The notes under the pieces: generated by a model
The model's input: the letters and a program-made list of their open reading frames with translations, nothing else
Database searches by the model: none
What the model was told of the DNA's origin: nothing
Assembly: GCA_019914945.1 (NCBI GenBank)
Contig: CM034101.1
Coordinates: forward strand, 10,799,188 to 10,863,187
Direction of reading: 5' to 3'
Length of the DNA stretch: 64,000 nt
From: Typha latifolia
Lineage: Eukaryota; Streptophyta; Magnoliopsida; Poales; Typhaceae
Position numbers and translations under genes: made by a program
Shown here: in pieces, positions 11,754-23,478 of the stretch
Layout of the letters: the number at the start of each line of letters is the position of its first letter
Position numbering within the stretch: position 1 is the first letter of the stretch

Positions 11754-11797
<44 letters not shown>
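11754..11797. repeat. 44-base poly-T run
   Basis: An uninterrupted T run lies just inside the GGGGTGTTACA terminus. A shorter T run occupies the equivalent place at 37240-37255 and an A run the mirrored place at 38972-38990. Confidence 0.95.
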
Positions 11798-11802
<5 letters not shown>

Positions 11803-11813
11803 GGGGTGTTACA

Positions 11814-13157
11814 TTGTTACAGGAGGTGTCGAACGATCCAGAGCGTCATCCAGAGTTGGAGAATCGAGGCGATTTGCTGGTGGACCGCGGGTGCATTCGG
11901 GTGCCCGCAAATGATAAATAGCAGTAGAAATTGTTGGAGCATTTCCACCAAACTCTAAAGGCTTGTCATGAGGGTGTCTTGAGGACTTATAGAAGGATAT
12001 CTTAGAGTTGCACATGGCTAGGATTGAGGCGAGATGTGAGGAGTTTTGTTCGTGCTTGCAAAGTCTGTCAAAGGGAGAAGGTAACCAAATTAAAACCGAT
12101 CGGATTATTATAGCCTCTATTGATACCAGACCGTGTTTAGTAAGACTTTTCTATAGATTTCATAGAGGGTCTTCCACTGATATGTGGTTATTCTGTTATT
12201 TCTATGATAGTTGATAGATTGAGCACGTATACACACTTTTCTACATTGTCACATCTATTTTCAGCTAAGTTAGTAGCTGAAATTTTTGTTAGAGATATTG
12301 CTCGGTTACATGTTATGCCATGCACGATTATTTCTGTTCGTGATCGTGTATTTATGAGCAACTTTTGGATGGAGTGTTTTAGATTACAAGGGACTCGATT
12401 GAACTTCAGTTCGGCCTACCATCCACAAACAAACAGCCAAACCGAGGTGGTCAGTCGAGGCATTGAGCAGTACTTGAGGTGCTTTGTTAGAGAGATGCCG
12501 AGATGATGATTGGAGTTCTTACCATGGGCGGAGTGGTCTTACAACACCGCCTACCACAGCAGCATTGACATTACGTGCTTATGATCTAGTGGCATCTGTA
12601 AATCAGACGGAGGTGGACTTAACTTTGATGGATAGAGATGCCACATTGAGGAGGTTGCGTGCTCATCTTAAACTTGCTCAAAACCGTATGAAGCAAGTTT
12701 ATGATCGCAGCCATCGCGAGCAGGAGTTCGACATCGGTAGTTGGGTGTTCATGATGGTGCAACCGTATCGATAGGTGACCTTGCGTCCGATGCGAAACCA
12801 GAAGTTAGCATATCACTACTTCGGTCCGTTTCGGGTATTAGAGTGTATTGGTCCGGTTGCATATTATTTGGAGTTGCCGGAGGGGTCGAAAGTGCATCCT
12901 ATCTTTCATGTTTCATTATTGAGGGAGCGGATTGGAGATCATCAGGTTGTTGGATTAGTTTTACCGGAGCCATTGGAGGAGACAAATATCATAAAGCTAG
13001 TTTGTACACTTGCTAGGTGCCGACGACGTCATGGTACCAGATTAGAGATGGAGGTTCTAGTCGAGTAGCTTGGCAAGCCATTTGATGAGGCAACATGGAA
13101 TTGGAGACGAATATCTTAGAGTGTTTCCCCAACTTTTCACCTTGAGGACAAGGTGGA
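11814..13157 (+). pseudogene. Ty3/gypsy pol remnant: integrase and chromodomain (Reina-like)
   Basis: The translation starts with the segment before the integrase zinc domain (HPELENRGDLLVDRGCIRVPA, about 11848-11912) and continues with GVLRTYRRIS, the catalytic core (IVDRLSTYTHF, about 12206; YHPQTNSQTEVVSRGIEQYL, about 12417-12475) and the C-terminal barrel (FRVLECIGPVAYYLELPEGS and HPIFHVSLL, 12825-12925). A degenerate chromodomain tail (LGKPFDEATWNW, about 13070-13105) and the usual end FHLEDKV follow. Several stops and frameshifts break it. The purine tract GGTGGAGGAAGTGTAGTGAG follows at 13152, then the 3' LTR. Everything upstream of the integrase (gag to RNase H) is missing, replaced by the LTR-like region ending at 11813. 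The clade is inferred from the integrase pattern. Confidence 0.8.
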
Positions 13158-13172
13158 GGAAGTGTAGTGAGC

Positions 13173-13868
13173 TGATACACTTAGTTAGAGTCTTTTCTTA
13201 TTGCATTAGTTATTTGTTTTTATTAAAATAAATTTTCTATAGGTCGTATTCGAACGTAGTTAAGGGCGCATTTGAACGCCTTTGTGAATGCCTGCATTAG
13301 GTTCGTAAAAATAGAGAACGTGAAATACACGTTTGAACACGGTCGGGCGCGTTCAAACACTGCATTCGAATGTCTACATCATGTTTGCATCGACAAAGAA
13401 CGTTTTTTGTTCATTTGAACGCGATCAGCGAGAGTCCACTAGAATTAGAGTTAATAATTATTATTTGGCTTGTTGGCTAGCCTCTATAAAGGTGTGGATG
13501 ACAGCCAAAATCAGAATCCTATTGAAATATTGGTTTCTTGCCTCTCTATCTTCTCTCTACCCTAATCTCTCTCCTCCCTCTTCACCAACCTACCACCTCT
13601 ACCGTTGGCAAGGTCTCTCCTAACTTCTAATTTCCCTCATCTCTCGAGTCCTCCTTCTTCTTTGGGATCTCGACCACTTCTTTCCCTTCGTCTTTATCCC
13701 TTAAACATCATCACCCATCCACCCTCATCTCCATTATCATCCATAACCCAAATATCCACTCCACCTATCACCACCACCATCATCCGCACTATATCATATT
13801 TTCGTCCCAGTTGTAGTTCGAATTTATGAATGGCATAAATAAGAAAACGTAGATCAGAGAGTAAAAGA
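13173..13868 (+). mobile_element. 3' LTR of family A after the Reina-like pol
   Basis: It starts TGATACACTTAGTTAGAG right after a polypurine tract and the chromoviral end FHLEDKV, which ties family A LTRs to gypsy elements. It contains degenerate TTCGAACG and TTTGAACAC repeats (13247-13430) and follows the copy at 3748 up to about 13868 (TAGATCAGAGAG), where its 3' end is lost. Confidence 0.75.
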
Positions 13869-14110
13869 TAAGGTCGATCTAATGACTATATGAAAAGATA
13901 AGGACGAAAAGAATAATTTGGCTAAATTTAGATTCATTTAATGATTATTATTAACACATGTCCACTCCTATTTATAGGAGTAAAATTCCTAGCAAATTAG
14001 ATCTACATGCGAATTATCTAATTTATTTAAAATTCAAAATAATAAGATAAAACTAACTAACTAACTCAATTTGACTTAACTTGACTCAACCAACTCGACT
14101 GACTAAATCC
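13869..14110 (+). mobile_element. LTR-C fragment
   Basis: This matches 63800-64000 in order and orientation, sharing ATTCATTTAATGATTATTA-like DNA, ACACATGTCCACTCCTATTT ATAGGAGT and TTAGATC.ACATG. It directly continues the truncated LTR-A, so the junction is a deletion or insertion breakpoint. Confidence 0.6.
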
Positions 14111-16609
14111 ACGTGATCAGATCATAACACCACCTTAGCTAGCAAACTCTTTAATGGTGTGTACTCCACTTGAACTCCCCTTGATTTTGGCATAGTTCTT
14201 CAATCGATTGCATCCTTTATTCTTTGGCTTTCATCTCCCCTGGCTGTTGAGACTATATTCTCCATGGTGAATCCTCGCTTCACCTTCAATTAGGTTCTTG
14301 CCTCATGCATTATTCCTTGGCCTTTTGTGAGTTTGTCGGCTTGACTAGACTTAGTTGTCGACAATGATGATTGTTAGCAACCATCTTCACCTCCTCCCCC
14401 AGCTTGTCTCGAGTTGAGGGAGAGGAAGGGGGAATGGGTGGGTTGGGTTGGGCTATGTAAATGCAAAATTATATAATGACAAATTTATGGGCACAAAACA
14501 GTTTACAATATGATACATGATTTAGTCTTAATGTTAGATCAAGACATATGTCTTGTAGAAGAATGCTCGTGTGAAGAAGATCAAAGAACGAAAGTAAAAT
14601 CAAGTTAAAACAGCGAGTGTTTAATTTCTGCAGACTAGATGCACTCATAGGTGTCCCTATGTAATTCGGAGATGGGTGCACACCGAGTAAGTCAGGTGCA
14701 GACCCTAAGAGAAAATCAGAAATAGAAAATTCTGAATCTATTTGAAACTTAGTATTTCCTTTTGGCATTTTCCTAGTACGAACTATAGAGGTTTCTATAC
14801 ACTTATTTAACTTATTTAAAGCATTCAAAGATAGAGCAAAGCCCTTCCGTCTTAATCCGCTTTGTCAGAAAGGTATATCCATCCATTTTAGGATCCCTCA
14901 CCTAAAAAAGTTTCAACTTTCCACCATTGTGTGAACAACAATTTGAGTCTTAATGTAGCCAAACATTGTCTATAACTAAGGAATTTCACGCTCATTATCT
15001 AGAGTTATTAGTTCGCTCACGAAGTTAGCATATTTCCTACCAAAGTATGAGGAGAGCTATCTACACATGTTCATATGCTAGACTACATCAAAGTTTATCA
15101 AGCACCAAATGAGTTGAACCAAGTTATCTACATTGACATGTACACCAGAAGATCACTAGCTGACAAATTTAGCTGAGAAAGGCAAACACAAGTGATCTTC
15201 TGGTTAATGGTGAGGTTGGCTTGCTCTAGTGAGGCTTGCGCAAGGTATGGTAAGAATGAAATTAATTAACGGAGAGTGAACGATGACATAACAGCGAAAT
15301 TAATGGTGAGGTTGGCTTGCTCTAGTGAGGCTTAGACAGTGCATGCACCATGTCGAGCATCTTCATATGAGAAGAAATAGTGAGGAGAGATTACAATGAG
15401 AAGGAAATAGAGAGAAAAATATGGAAGCAGGAGGAAAAGGAGGGTCGGTAGATCTTGGTTTGGGCTTGGCTAGTAAAGTTTTTGAAGATAATTTCATCGA
15501 GATCGATAATATGCATCAACCAAGCCGACACAGTAATCGTGGGATGAAAATGAGGGGGATGCATTAGAATTGCTTCTCTAGGAGAGTGTGTGATGTTATA
15601 CTATCTTGAGGCTCTGGAAGAGCATATAATGTTATATTTATCTTGTGACTTTGGAAGAGCATGTGATGTGGTAAATGCATGATTTACTTTTTGTTATTAA
15701 TATATTTGAACAATTGTTATGATTATTATGAGCAAGTTGTACGAGTGTATATTATTTGAGCATGATAAATTCTCTTGTATTCTTCACTATGTTACTTTTA
15801 AGACTATACAAGTAAAGACTTGCTAGTAGACCTTGTTCAAATTTGTAGAGTACATCGAGACGGTTGAGATCCCCCAAAAAATTCAACAAAAAGTTAGAAA
15901 AAGACCCCTTCCCAGGTACACACATAACCTATAGTCTAGCAAAGTTTGGGAGTCAATCAGCAGACTTGTTGAACTCCCAAAAGATGTGGGAGATTCAATC
16001 AGACTTGCATTTGGAGCAGAGAAAGCTACAGTTCGCCAAAAGGACAGATCGGACACGGACGGCTCAAGGCATTCACACGGATCAAGGAGCCAGACTCGAT
16101 GAGGAGGTTGGGGGAATCAAAAATGACAAATGAGGAGAAGGACCTCATGAGTATGGTGATGGCTTCAGCGAAAAGGAGATGATTTTGTATATAAAGTATA
16201 TAAAGACAAAGTTGTTCTCTTCCTAGAGGGACAGAGGATGAGTAGTCCAATAAAGTATATAAAAACAAAGCTGTATATATCCACAACAAATTGCACTATC
16301 ACACGATTGCATTGGTTGAATCTTGTGTGTGTCTTGCACCAGGTAAAAAGAATCTCAAGTGATAATAGACTCAAGTTGCATTATTTGTAACTAGTGGTTG
16401 TGATTATTGAGTGAGGTCCATCTCATGAGAAAATGACCTATTCCAATTTAAATTTGCATGTTTTTATTTTTAAGGAGTTCAACTCTAAGTAGGAGAGACT
16501 GGATGAGTTGTATTCTTATTTGAAAAGATGAAGATTTGGAATCTATATATAACAAATGAGTGGCTGTTAGATAAATGGTCCGGATGCTTGCTTTACAGAT
16601 TTGCGTTAT
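14111..16609. other. Non-coding, partly repetitive DNA
   Basis: No recognisable protein or RNA gene. The longest open frames (14469-14828 minus, 15864-16133 plus) do not resemble known families. A purine-rich end similar to gypsy polypurine tracts lies at about 14390-14450. Two internal duplications are present (15204-15333 and about 15590-15670). The stretch ends at the left target site of the CRM-like element. Confidence 0.4.
15204..15333. repeat. 34-bp exact direct repeat
   Basis: TTAATGGTGAGGTTGGCTTG plus 14 further bases ending GAGGCTT occurs at 15204-15237 and again at 15300-15333, with 62 bp between. Confidence 0.9.
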
Positions 16610-16614
16610 AATTG

Positions 16615-16943
16615 TGATGCAAAATGTGGTGGAGGAAAATGAAGTAGAGAAATTAGAAGGGAAGGAATGGGGTTTCACACCTCCACCCTAAGAAAAGGTT
16701 TCACACCAAAATCCTCGAGAGAACAAATCACATAAACTTTCATTAAGTCCAAAGGAAATATAACGGGTCTATATATAGACCTACAATGGAATTAAGCAAA
16801 AAACACTCTACATAGGAAATAAACAAAAGACACCATAAATAAATAAAAATCAGAACCAAATCCCTATAGGAGGGATCATCAACCGTCGGCGCCTCCTACG
16901 CTGGTACACACGCCATCGCGTCCTATCAGTGATGTCCGCATCA
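16615..16943 (-). repeat. 3' LTR of the CRM-like element
   Basis: 329 bp. It overlaps the last 31 codons of pol (16850-16943). On the minus strand it begins TGATGCGGACATCACTGATA, directly after a purine-rich stretch GGGGAGAA that is itself coding (the PGEN of LPPGENDAD). Confidence 0.95.
16766..16781. promoter_or_regulatory. TATA box inside a perfect 16-bp palindrome
   Basis: GGTCTATATATAGACC is self-complementary and is preserved in both LTRs (here and near 23301-23316). It is the best candidate for the LTR core promoter. Confidence 0.6.
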
Positions 16944-19900
16944 TTCTCCCCGGGTGGGAGAGAAGTCGACTCCGTCGAGTGTGCTGCTCTGCTGCTCTCA
17001 TACTGCTCTAAGGTATCAGGGTGATGCACCTCCAAATTGTGACGATCAAGCCACGTGTCATCAGATGTAGGTCGTCCTTTCCAACGTACTAGATACCGTT
17101 GGGATCCACCTTCTCTAGTTGAAATAATTTCATTATCTAAAATTTTATCAATTTCGTCTGCTGTGTTAGGTGGAATATTGGAAAGTGGAGGTAAAGAGGG
17201 TCTCTCATAAACAGGCTCATAAGTAGGCTCAGTATCTAGTGGGTTATCTGGAGTAAAATCTGGACCTTTATAAGCTACTAGATCCTCAATATTAAAAGTA
17301 GAATTGATGCCGAAATCACTAGGGAGATCTAGAACATAAGCATTATCATTAATTTTCTTGAGAATTTTAAAAGGTCCGGCACTTCGTGCATGCAACTTTT
17401 TGACAGTTCCGGGTGGAAACCGTTCCGGACGTATCCGGACCATCACAAAGTCTCCAACATTAAATTCTTTGAATCTCCTTCTTAGATCAGCTCGAATTTT
17501 ATAATTAGTATTATTTTGAGCAATTCTGTTACTGATTTCTTTATGCAAGTCATGAATATGTGATGCAAATGCAGATGTAGACTTAGACAACCTATGATAA
17601 TGGGACATAGGAATGAGATCTATAGGTTGTCTAGGTTTATAACCATATACTACCTCAGTTGGACTCAGGCCTATGGATCTATTAACAGAATTATTATATG
17701 CAAATTCAGCAGTTGGTAGTTTTTGATCCCAGTCTCTTAGATTCTCGTCGACAAGAGTTCTCAGTAGGTTACCTAAGCTCCTATTGACTACTTCAGTTTG
17801 CCCGTCAGTTTGTGGGTGGAAAGCAGTTGAATACTGAAGCTTAGTTCCCATCTTATGCCATAGGGTTTTCCAAAAATAACTAGTGAATTTTACATCCCTG
17901 TCTGATACAATAGTTTTTGGTAGCCCGTGCAACTTAACGATTTCGTCAAAATAGATTTTAGCAACTTGAGAGGCGTCAAAAGTTCGGGAACAGGGTATAA
18001 AGTGGGCCATCTTAGAAAATTGATCCACCACCACAAGAACGGAATCATGCTTTCGGGTAGTCTTTGGAAGTCCAAGCACGAAGTCCATACTAACATCTTG
18101 CCAAGGGCAATTAGAAACCGGTAAAGGCGTGTACAATCCTGTATTTTGCTTTCGCTGCTTAGTAAGTTGACATGCATGACATCGACTAACAAGTCTCATA
18201 ACATCCCTCTTTAAGCTTGGCCAGAAAAATCGATGTTCCGTAGCTTCGATAGTTTTTGCATGCCCAAAATGTCATGCTAAACCCCTAGCATGCAATTCCC
18301 AAATTAAAAATTCCCTTAACGAGGTGCTAGGAATGCATAACCTTCGGGACTTAAATAGATAGCCATCCTGCAAGATGAAACCATCTATTTCTTGAGTCTC
18401 TCCATTGCTTAATAAATTGTAAACTTCATGAAAATCCGGACATGATTCATATTCAGTTTTGATTTTATCAAATCCTATTACTTCTGCGTTCATCCTTGAA
18501 AGAAGAATCATGCGACGACTTAGTGCATCAGCCGCTTTGTTGTCTGCTCCGGACTTGTGTCGCAAGGTGTACGTATAGTCCTGGAGAAATTCGACCCACC
18601 TACCGTGTCTAGCATTAAGCTTCTTCTGGGAATTAAGGTAGCGAAGAGCTTCATGGTCAGAGAAGATACGAATTCTTGAGGAAGCAAATAATGCCTCTAG
18701 TGGCGAAGAGATTGAACCACAGCATAAAATTCCTTATCGTAAGTGGTATATCGTTGTCTAGTTTCATTCAGCTTTTCACTAAAGTAGGCAATCGGATGGC
18801 CCTCTTGGCTTAGGATTCCCCCTATACCAACTCCAGAAGCATCACAAGTGACCTCAAAAACTTTAGTAAAATCGGGGAGTCGCATGACAGGGGCTTCCAC
18901 CATTTTCCTTTCGATTTCAGTGAAAGCTTTAGTAGCACTTGCTGACCACTTAAATTCACCTTTCTTGAGGCATTCTGTTATTGGAGCCATAATGGTACTA
19001 AACCCTTTGATGAACCGACGATAGAAGGTAGCGAGTCCATGAAAACTTCTCACGTCTCTTATGGTACGGGGTTCAGGCCACTCTTTAATAGCTTTGACCT
19101 TATCAGGGTCAGCAGACACTCCTTCAGATGAGACAATGAAACCCAAGAAAACAACTTTGTTTGTCAGAAACGTACATTTCTTAGGGTTTGCATACAGTTG
19201 CTCTCTCCTCAAGACAGCGCAGACTTAACAAAGATGATCTATATGTTGCTCCCGAGATCGACTATAGATAAGGATGTCATCAAAGTATACGACTAAAAAT
19301 TGTCCCATAAAAGGTCGTAATATTTGAGTTATCACTCTCATGAAAGTACTCGGAGCATTAGTCAAGCCAAAAGGCATAACTGTCCATTCATATAACCCAT
19401 CTTTTGTTTTAAACGCAGTCTTCCATTCATTGCCAGGGCGTATACGAATTTGGTGATAGCCACTTTTTAAATCTATCTTTGAAAAGATCGTGGCCCCTGC
19501 CATCATGTCCAGCATGTCATCCAAACGAGGAATGGGGAAACGGTATTTTACCGTTATTCGATTAATAGCGCGGCTGTCGACGCACATACGCCATGTTCCA
19601 TCTTTCTTTGGCGTTAACAATGCAGGAACTGCGCAAGGGCTTAGGTTCTCCTTCAGAAAACCTTTTCTCAATAACTCGTCAACTTGTCGTTTTAGTTCAG
19701 CGTGTTCAGTTGGGTTAAGTCTATAATGAGGCAAGTTAGGAAGAGATGCACCCGGGACAAAATCGATAGCATGTTGAATATCTCTCATTGGTGGCAATTC
19801 ATCCGGGAGATCCTCTGGAAAGACATCCGAGAATTCCTCAATCACAGCAGTGGCTTCAAAAGGAATCGATTCACTAGGCTCATTCAGAATTTCTCGAGCC

Positions 19901-21678
19901 GCAAGAATCAGAATAGGAGTTCCTTTACTCATCTCACGTTCAATGCCTCTCGCACTAATCAAGCTGACTTTATTGTCGGAGTGGATGGGATCAGACTTCT
20001 TTTCCATCTTACCACCTCTAGGCTGTGATGGAAGAATCTTGATTTTCTTACCCTCATGCTCAAACATGCAGATATTTGAACGGCCATAAATATGCACATC
20101 TTTATCAAATAGCCAAGGCCTTCCAAGGATAATTTGACCCACATCCATGGTCAATACATCGCACCAGATTTTATCCTTATAAGTCGTGAATTCAATTAGA
20201 ACCAAACAGCGCTCTTTTATTTCCAGGGTGGTTGAATTAATCCACGAAACCTTGTAAGGATTAGGATGGGAAACCGCTCTCAGATTTAGTTTTGAAATAA
20301 TGGTGGAGGACACGGCATTTATACAGCTGCCACTATCCACAATTACTTTACAATTTTTACCTCCAATTTTCGTGAATGTGTGAAAAATGGAGTTGCTCCT
20401 CCAATCATCATTGACTTTAGGTTGAGAGAGGGCACATCTAACAACATGTAACCTTGTGGAGGCTATGTGCCTTAGGCATCCTAGGGTATTTTCTTCCTCT
20501 TCATCTTCAAAATCTCCTTCTTCACCGTCTACATGGTGAACATACCCATCAAAGTCTTGCTCGGAGTCTTCTTCGAAGGGTTCCTCAATTAAACTTATTT
20601 TATACGGGCTCGCACAATTTGCAGCAACATGTCCATAGCCTTGACACTTATAGCATTTGACCCGAGGATTAATCTTAGAAAAGTCTTTCTCAATGTTTTT
20701 ACCTTTGTATTCTACCTTGGATTGAGAAGGGCTAGGAGTAGATCGATTAAAAGATTGACTAGTAGATTTGGCTTGATGAGGACTTGTGGAGGATTTATGA
20801 ATTTGAGGTCTTGTTTCATAATTTCTTGGAATGTGGTTAGGTCTAGACTCCTCTAAGTCTTGAACTAAGCTGTAGGCCCTTTCCAAAGTATCAACATTAC
20901 GAGCAAAAAGTTCACTTCTCAATTCTTCACATAGGCCAGCCCTAAATCTGGACAAGATTTGCATAGGGGTTTCTGATTCGATCACGCTACACCGAACAAG
21001 CAATTGATCAAAGGCCGCAACGTAATCCTTAGCGGACTTACTCCCTTGGGTAAGTCGGTTCCATTTGTTTAGAAGCATAGGGTAATAGGAAGGTGGGAGG
21101 TATTTACGTTTTAGTTCATTTTTCATATCAACCCAAATTTCAATTGGAAGCTCACCCCTTATCTCACGAAGAGTCTCAACGTTGGTCCAGTATTGATTTG
21201 CTTTCCCAGTCAATTTCATGGCAGCAAACCTGACTTTACGGATTTCCAACATATCATACCATTTAAAGTAACGGTCCATGTCTTTGATCCAGTCCAAGAA
21301 GTGTTGCGGATCTAGACGACCATCAAACATTGGAGCATCAATTTTAATGCTTCGAAGGTACCGTTCATCAGGATCTCGCTCATTCCCTTGAAAATATTGA
21401 CGAGGTAAAGGAGTGGGAGATTCACCACGTTCAAGGTCAGGGCGGTGATCATTTTGAAGAGCGGTGTGCTCACGGGGTCTTTCTACCCTATATAGTTGTT
21501 CATCGGTCACCCGTTGATACCCAAGCAAAGTATCTTGAGTATCTCTGACTTGTTGAGCTAAGGTACCTAGTTGTCCCATAATGTCGTCGAGCTTTTTACT
21601 AAGTTCAGGATCCATACTGCTACTGCTGGACTCACTAGAATCACTGAGGAGATAAGCCTTACCTCTACGTGTTGGCAT
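16850..21678 (-). pseudogene. Gag-pol polyprotein of the CRM-like element (three stops, one frameshift)
   Basis: One reading frame starts at 21678 (MPTRRGKAYLLSDSSES). Within the first 817 residues: gag core about 110-280, CCHC knuckle CYKCQGYGHVAANC at 342-355, protease DSG at 448-450, and reverse transcriptase with YFDD at 798-801. The frame is interrupted by TAA at 19225 (before [17 protein letters not shown]), a stop after YAVVQSLRH near 18694, a small frameshift in RNase H near 18670 (before FSDHEALRYLNSQ), and TGA near 18270 (in HARGLA-HFGHAKT). Integrase occupies 18199 onward (MDFVLGLPKT, VSDRDVKF, QTDGQTEVVNRS hold the D, D, E residues). It ends in a chromodomain (RYLVRWKGRPTSDDTWLDR) and a basic tail with six consecutive arginines inside the 3' LTR. 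Intact, it would encode virus-like particle and integration proteins. Confidence 0.95.
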
Positions 21679-22489
21679 ACACTAATATGCAATGAATGAG
21701 TTATGTATTGCTTTATATATTTTATTTATATATATATATATATCCTTTTTTTATATTTTTTTTATTTTTTTATATATTTTTTTTATCTTTTTAATTTTAT
21801 GCTTGCTAATTTAAATAAAATTAAATAATGTTCTAACCTAATGGAATGCAGACGTCTCCTATATTTAATCCAAATACAAATATCTTAATCTAAATGATAT
21901 GAGATGATATGCTATGCAATCAAGAAAATCTTAAAAATGAATACTTAATTGAATTTAGATTTTCTGTTCAGGGGATTCAAAGACTAATTTCAAGACTTAA
22001 TGGTTTTTAAACAAAAGTCATATTTAATAAATGCCAAACCCTTTAAATTTCTTTCCAAAAATTAACATAATACTAATATTCTATTTGGCACAGTTCATCT
22101 CTTAATATCAGGACTAAAGCATATAAGGTTTCTATGTAGTCTCTCCCTCACTATATGTGGACAGCAGGAATTGATAACAGTTTAGAGATGATACTAGAAA
22201 AAAAATGACCCAAAAATATTTAATACATTGAAAAGAGCACGTACCTGAAAAGGAATTGAAATTAATTAATTTGTCTTCACCCTTTTCTTCCTCCCCTCAC
22301 AATGTGTCACTGTTCATGTCCTTCTTCGTCAGCACCAGGGAGGGAGTGGTCAGCAACAGTATCGGCGACGTCGGCGGCAAAGTCCGAGACAGTGGTGGTC
22401 GCCGTTGACTACGGCAGGGAACGAGGCACGGGAGATCACGGCGTCAGCGTCGTCAGTGATGGCTGTAGACGTCAAAGGAATGGCGTCGT

Positions 22490-22915
22490 CAGGTGGAGTG
22501 ACGGCGTCAGGTGGAGTGATGGCGTCAGGTGGCGTCGTCGGGGCGGGGCAGAGCCGGGGCGGCGTCGTCGGGGCGGGGCAGAGCCGGGGCGGCATCGTCG
22601 AGTGGAGTGACGGCGTCGTCGGGTGGCGTCGTCGGAGCTGCGCTAAATCGGGGTGGTGTTGGGGCAGCGCCGGGGCAGCGTCGTCGGATGGAGCGATGGC
22701 GTCGGGTGGCGTCGTCGAGGCGGGGCAGAACCGGGGCGGCGTCGTCGGGCGAGGCAGAGCCGGGGCGGCGTCGTCGGGCGAGGCAGAGCCGGGGCGGTGT
22801 CGTCGGTTGGAGCGACGGCGTCAGGTGGCATCGTCGGGGCGGGGCAGAATCGGGGCGGCGTCGTCAAGGCGAGGCAGAGCTGGGGCGGCGTTGGGACAGC
22901 AGCGACGGCGTCGGG
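22490..22915 (-). repeat. GC-rich tandem repeats in the CRM-like leader
   Basis: Repeated blocks of GGCGTCGTCGGGGCGGGGCA, GAGCCGGGGC and GTCAGGTGGAGTGA modules, in units of roughly 27-45 bp, lie between the 5' LTR and gag. Long frames on both strands here (Gly/Arg-rich or Pro-rich) are repeat artefacts. Confidence 0.8.
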
Positions 22916-23149
22916 TGAGGATTTTGGTGTGAGGTGAGGGGAAGGTTAGGGATGAAGTTGGGTAACGGGTTGGGAGGAAATGATTAATGGGTTGTGGGTT
23001 TAGTCTAATAAAGTTTGGGTTTTGGGCTAATGGGTTTTGGGTTTAGGTTTGATGGGTTTAATGGGGTTGGGTTGGTTTTAAGTTAGGGAGGGAATTTGAA
23101 AATTGGAAATATTGGAGGGATGAAAATTAGGATAGATAGGATTTGAAAA

Positions 23150-23478
23150 TGATGCAAAACGTGGTGGAGGAAAATGAAGTAGAGAAATAAGAAGGGAAGG
23201 AATGGGGTTTCACACCTCCACCCTAAGAAAAGGTTTCACACCAAAATCCTCGAGAGAACAAATCACATAAACTTTCATTAAGTCCAAAGGAAATATAACG
23301 GGTCTATATATAGACCTACAATGGAATTAAGCAAAAAACACCCTACATAGGAAATAAACAAAAGACACCATAAATAAATAAAAATCAGAACCAAATCCCT
23401 ATAGGAGGGATCATCAACTGTCGGCGCCTCTGCCGCTGGTACACACGCCATCGCGTCCTATCAGTGATGTCCGCATCA
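23150..23478 (-). repeat. 5' LTR of the CRM-like element
   Basis: 329 bp, nearly identical to 16615-16943. The DNA just inside it (minus strand TTTTCAAATCCTATC) shows no obvious tRNA primer-binding site. Confidence 0.95.

Larger units (their letters stand above)
8326..11813. mobile_element. Long gypsy-type LTR-like region ending GGGGTGTTACA
   Basis: No protein is recognised across 3.5 kb. The right end (poly-T, then TTGGGGTGTTACA at 11801-11813) is the terminal sequence typical of plant LTRs bounded by TGTAACACCC/GGGTGTTACA and resembles the solo LTR at 34564-37271 in layout: an AT-rich body, GGGCTG hairpins, GA/CT-rich DNA, a homopolymer, then the terminus. Two related segments occur at about 9737-9850 and 10295-10410. 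The left end could not be located, so several elements may be merged here. Confidence 0.45.
16615..23478 (-). mobile_element. Complete CRM/Galadriel-like Ty3/gypsy retrotransposon
   Basis: A full-length chromovirus of 6864 bp. Both LTRs are 329 bp, start TGATGC and end GCATCA, and the element is flanked by the perfect 5-bp duplication AATTG (16610-16614 and 23479-23483). The LTRs differ at about seven positions by hand count, roughly 98% identical, so the insertion is recent relative to its neighbours. Order on the minus strand: 5' LTR, GC-rich leader with tandem repeats, gag, protease, reverse transcriptase, RNase H, integrase, chromodomain, 3' LTR. The gene end runs into the 3' LTR. Premature stops and a frameshift make this copy non-autonomous. 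The integrase pattern (SLGNLLRTLVDENLRDWDQK) points to the CRM/Galadriel branch of plant chromoviruses; the exact clade is inferred. Confidence 0.95.

Noticed and set aside
15864..16133. 89-residue frame starting MRSPKKFNKKLEKD
   Set aside because: No recognisable family, no splice context and surrounded by repeats.
22302..22937. Gly/Arg-rich frames up to 175 residues
   Set aside because: All six-frame products of the GC-rich tandem repeat in the leader of the CRM-like element; no conserved protein.
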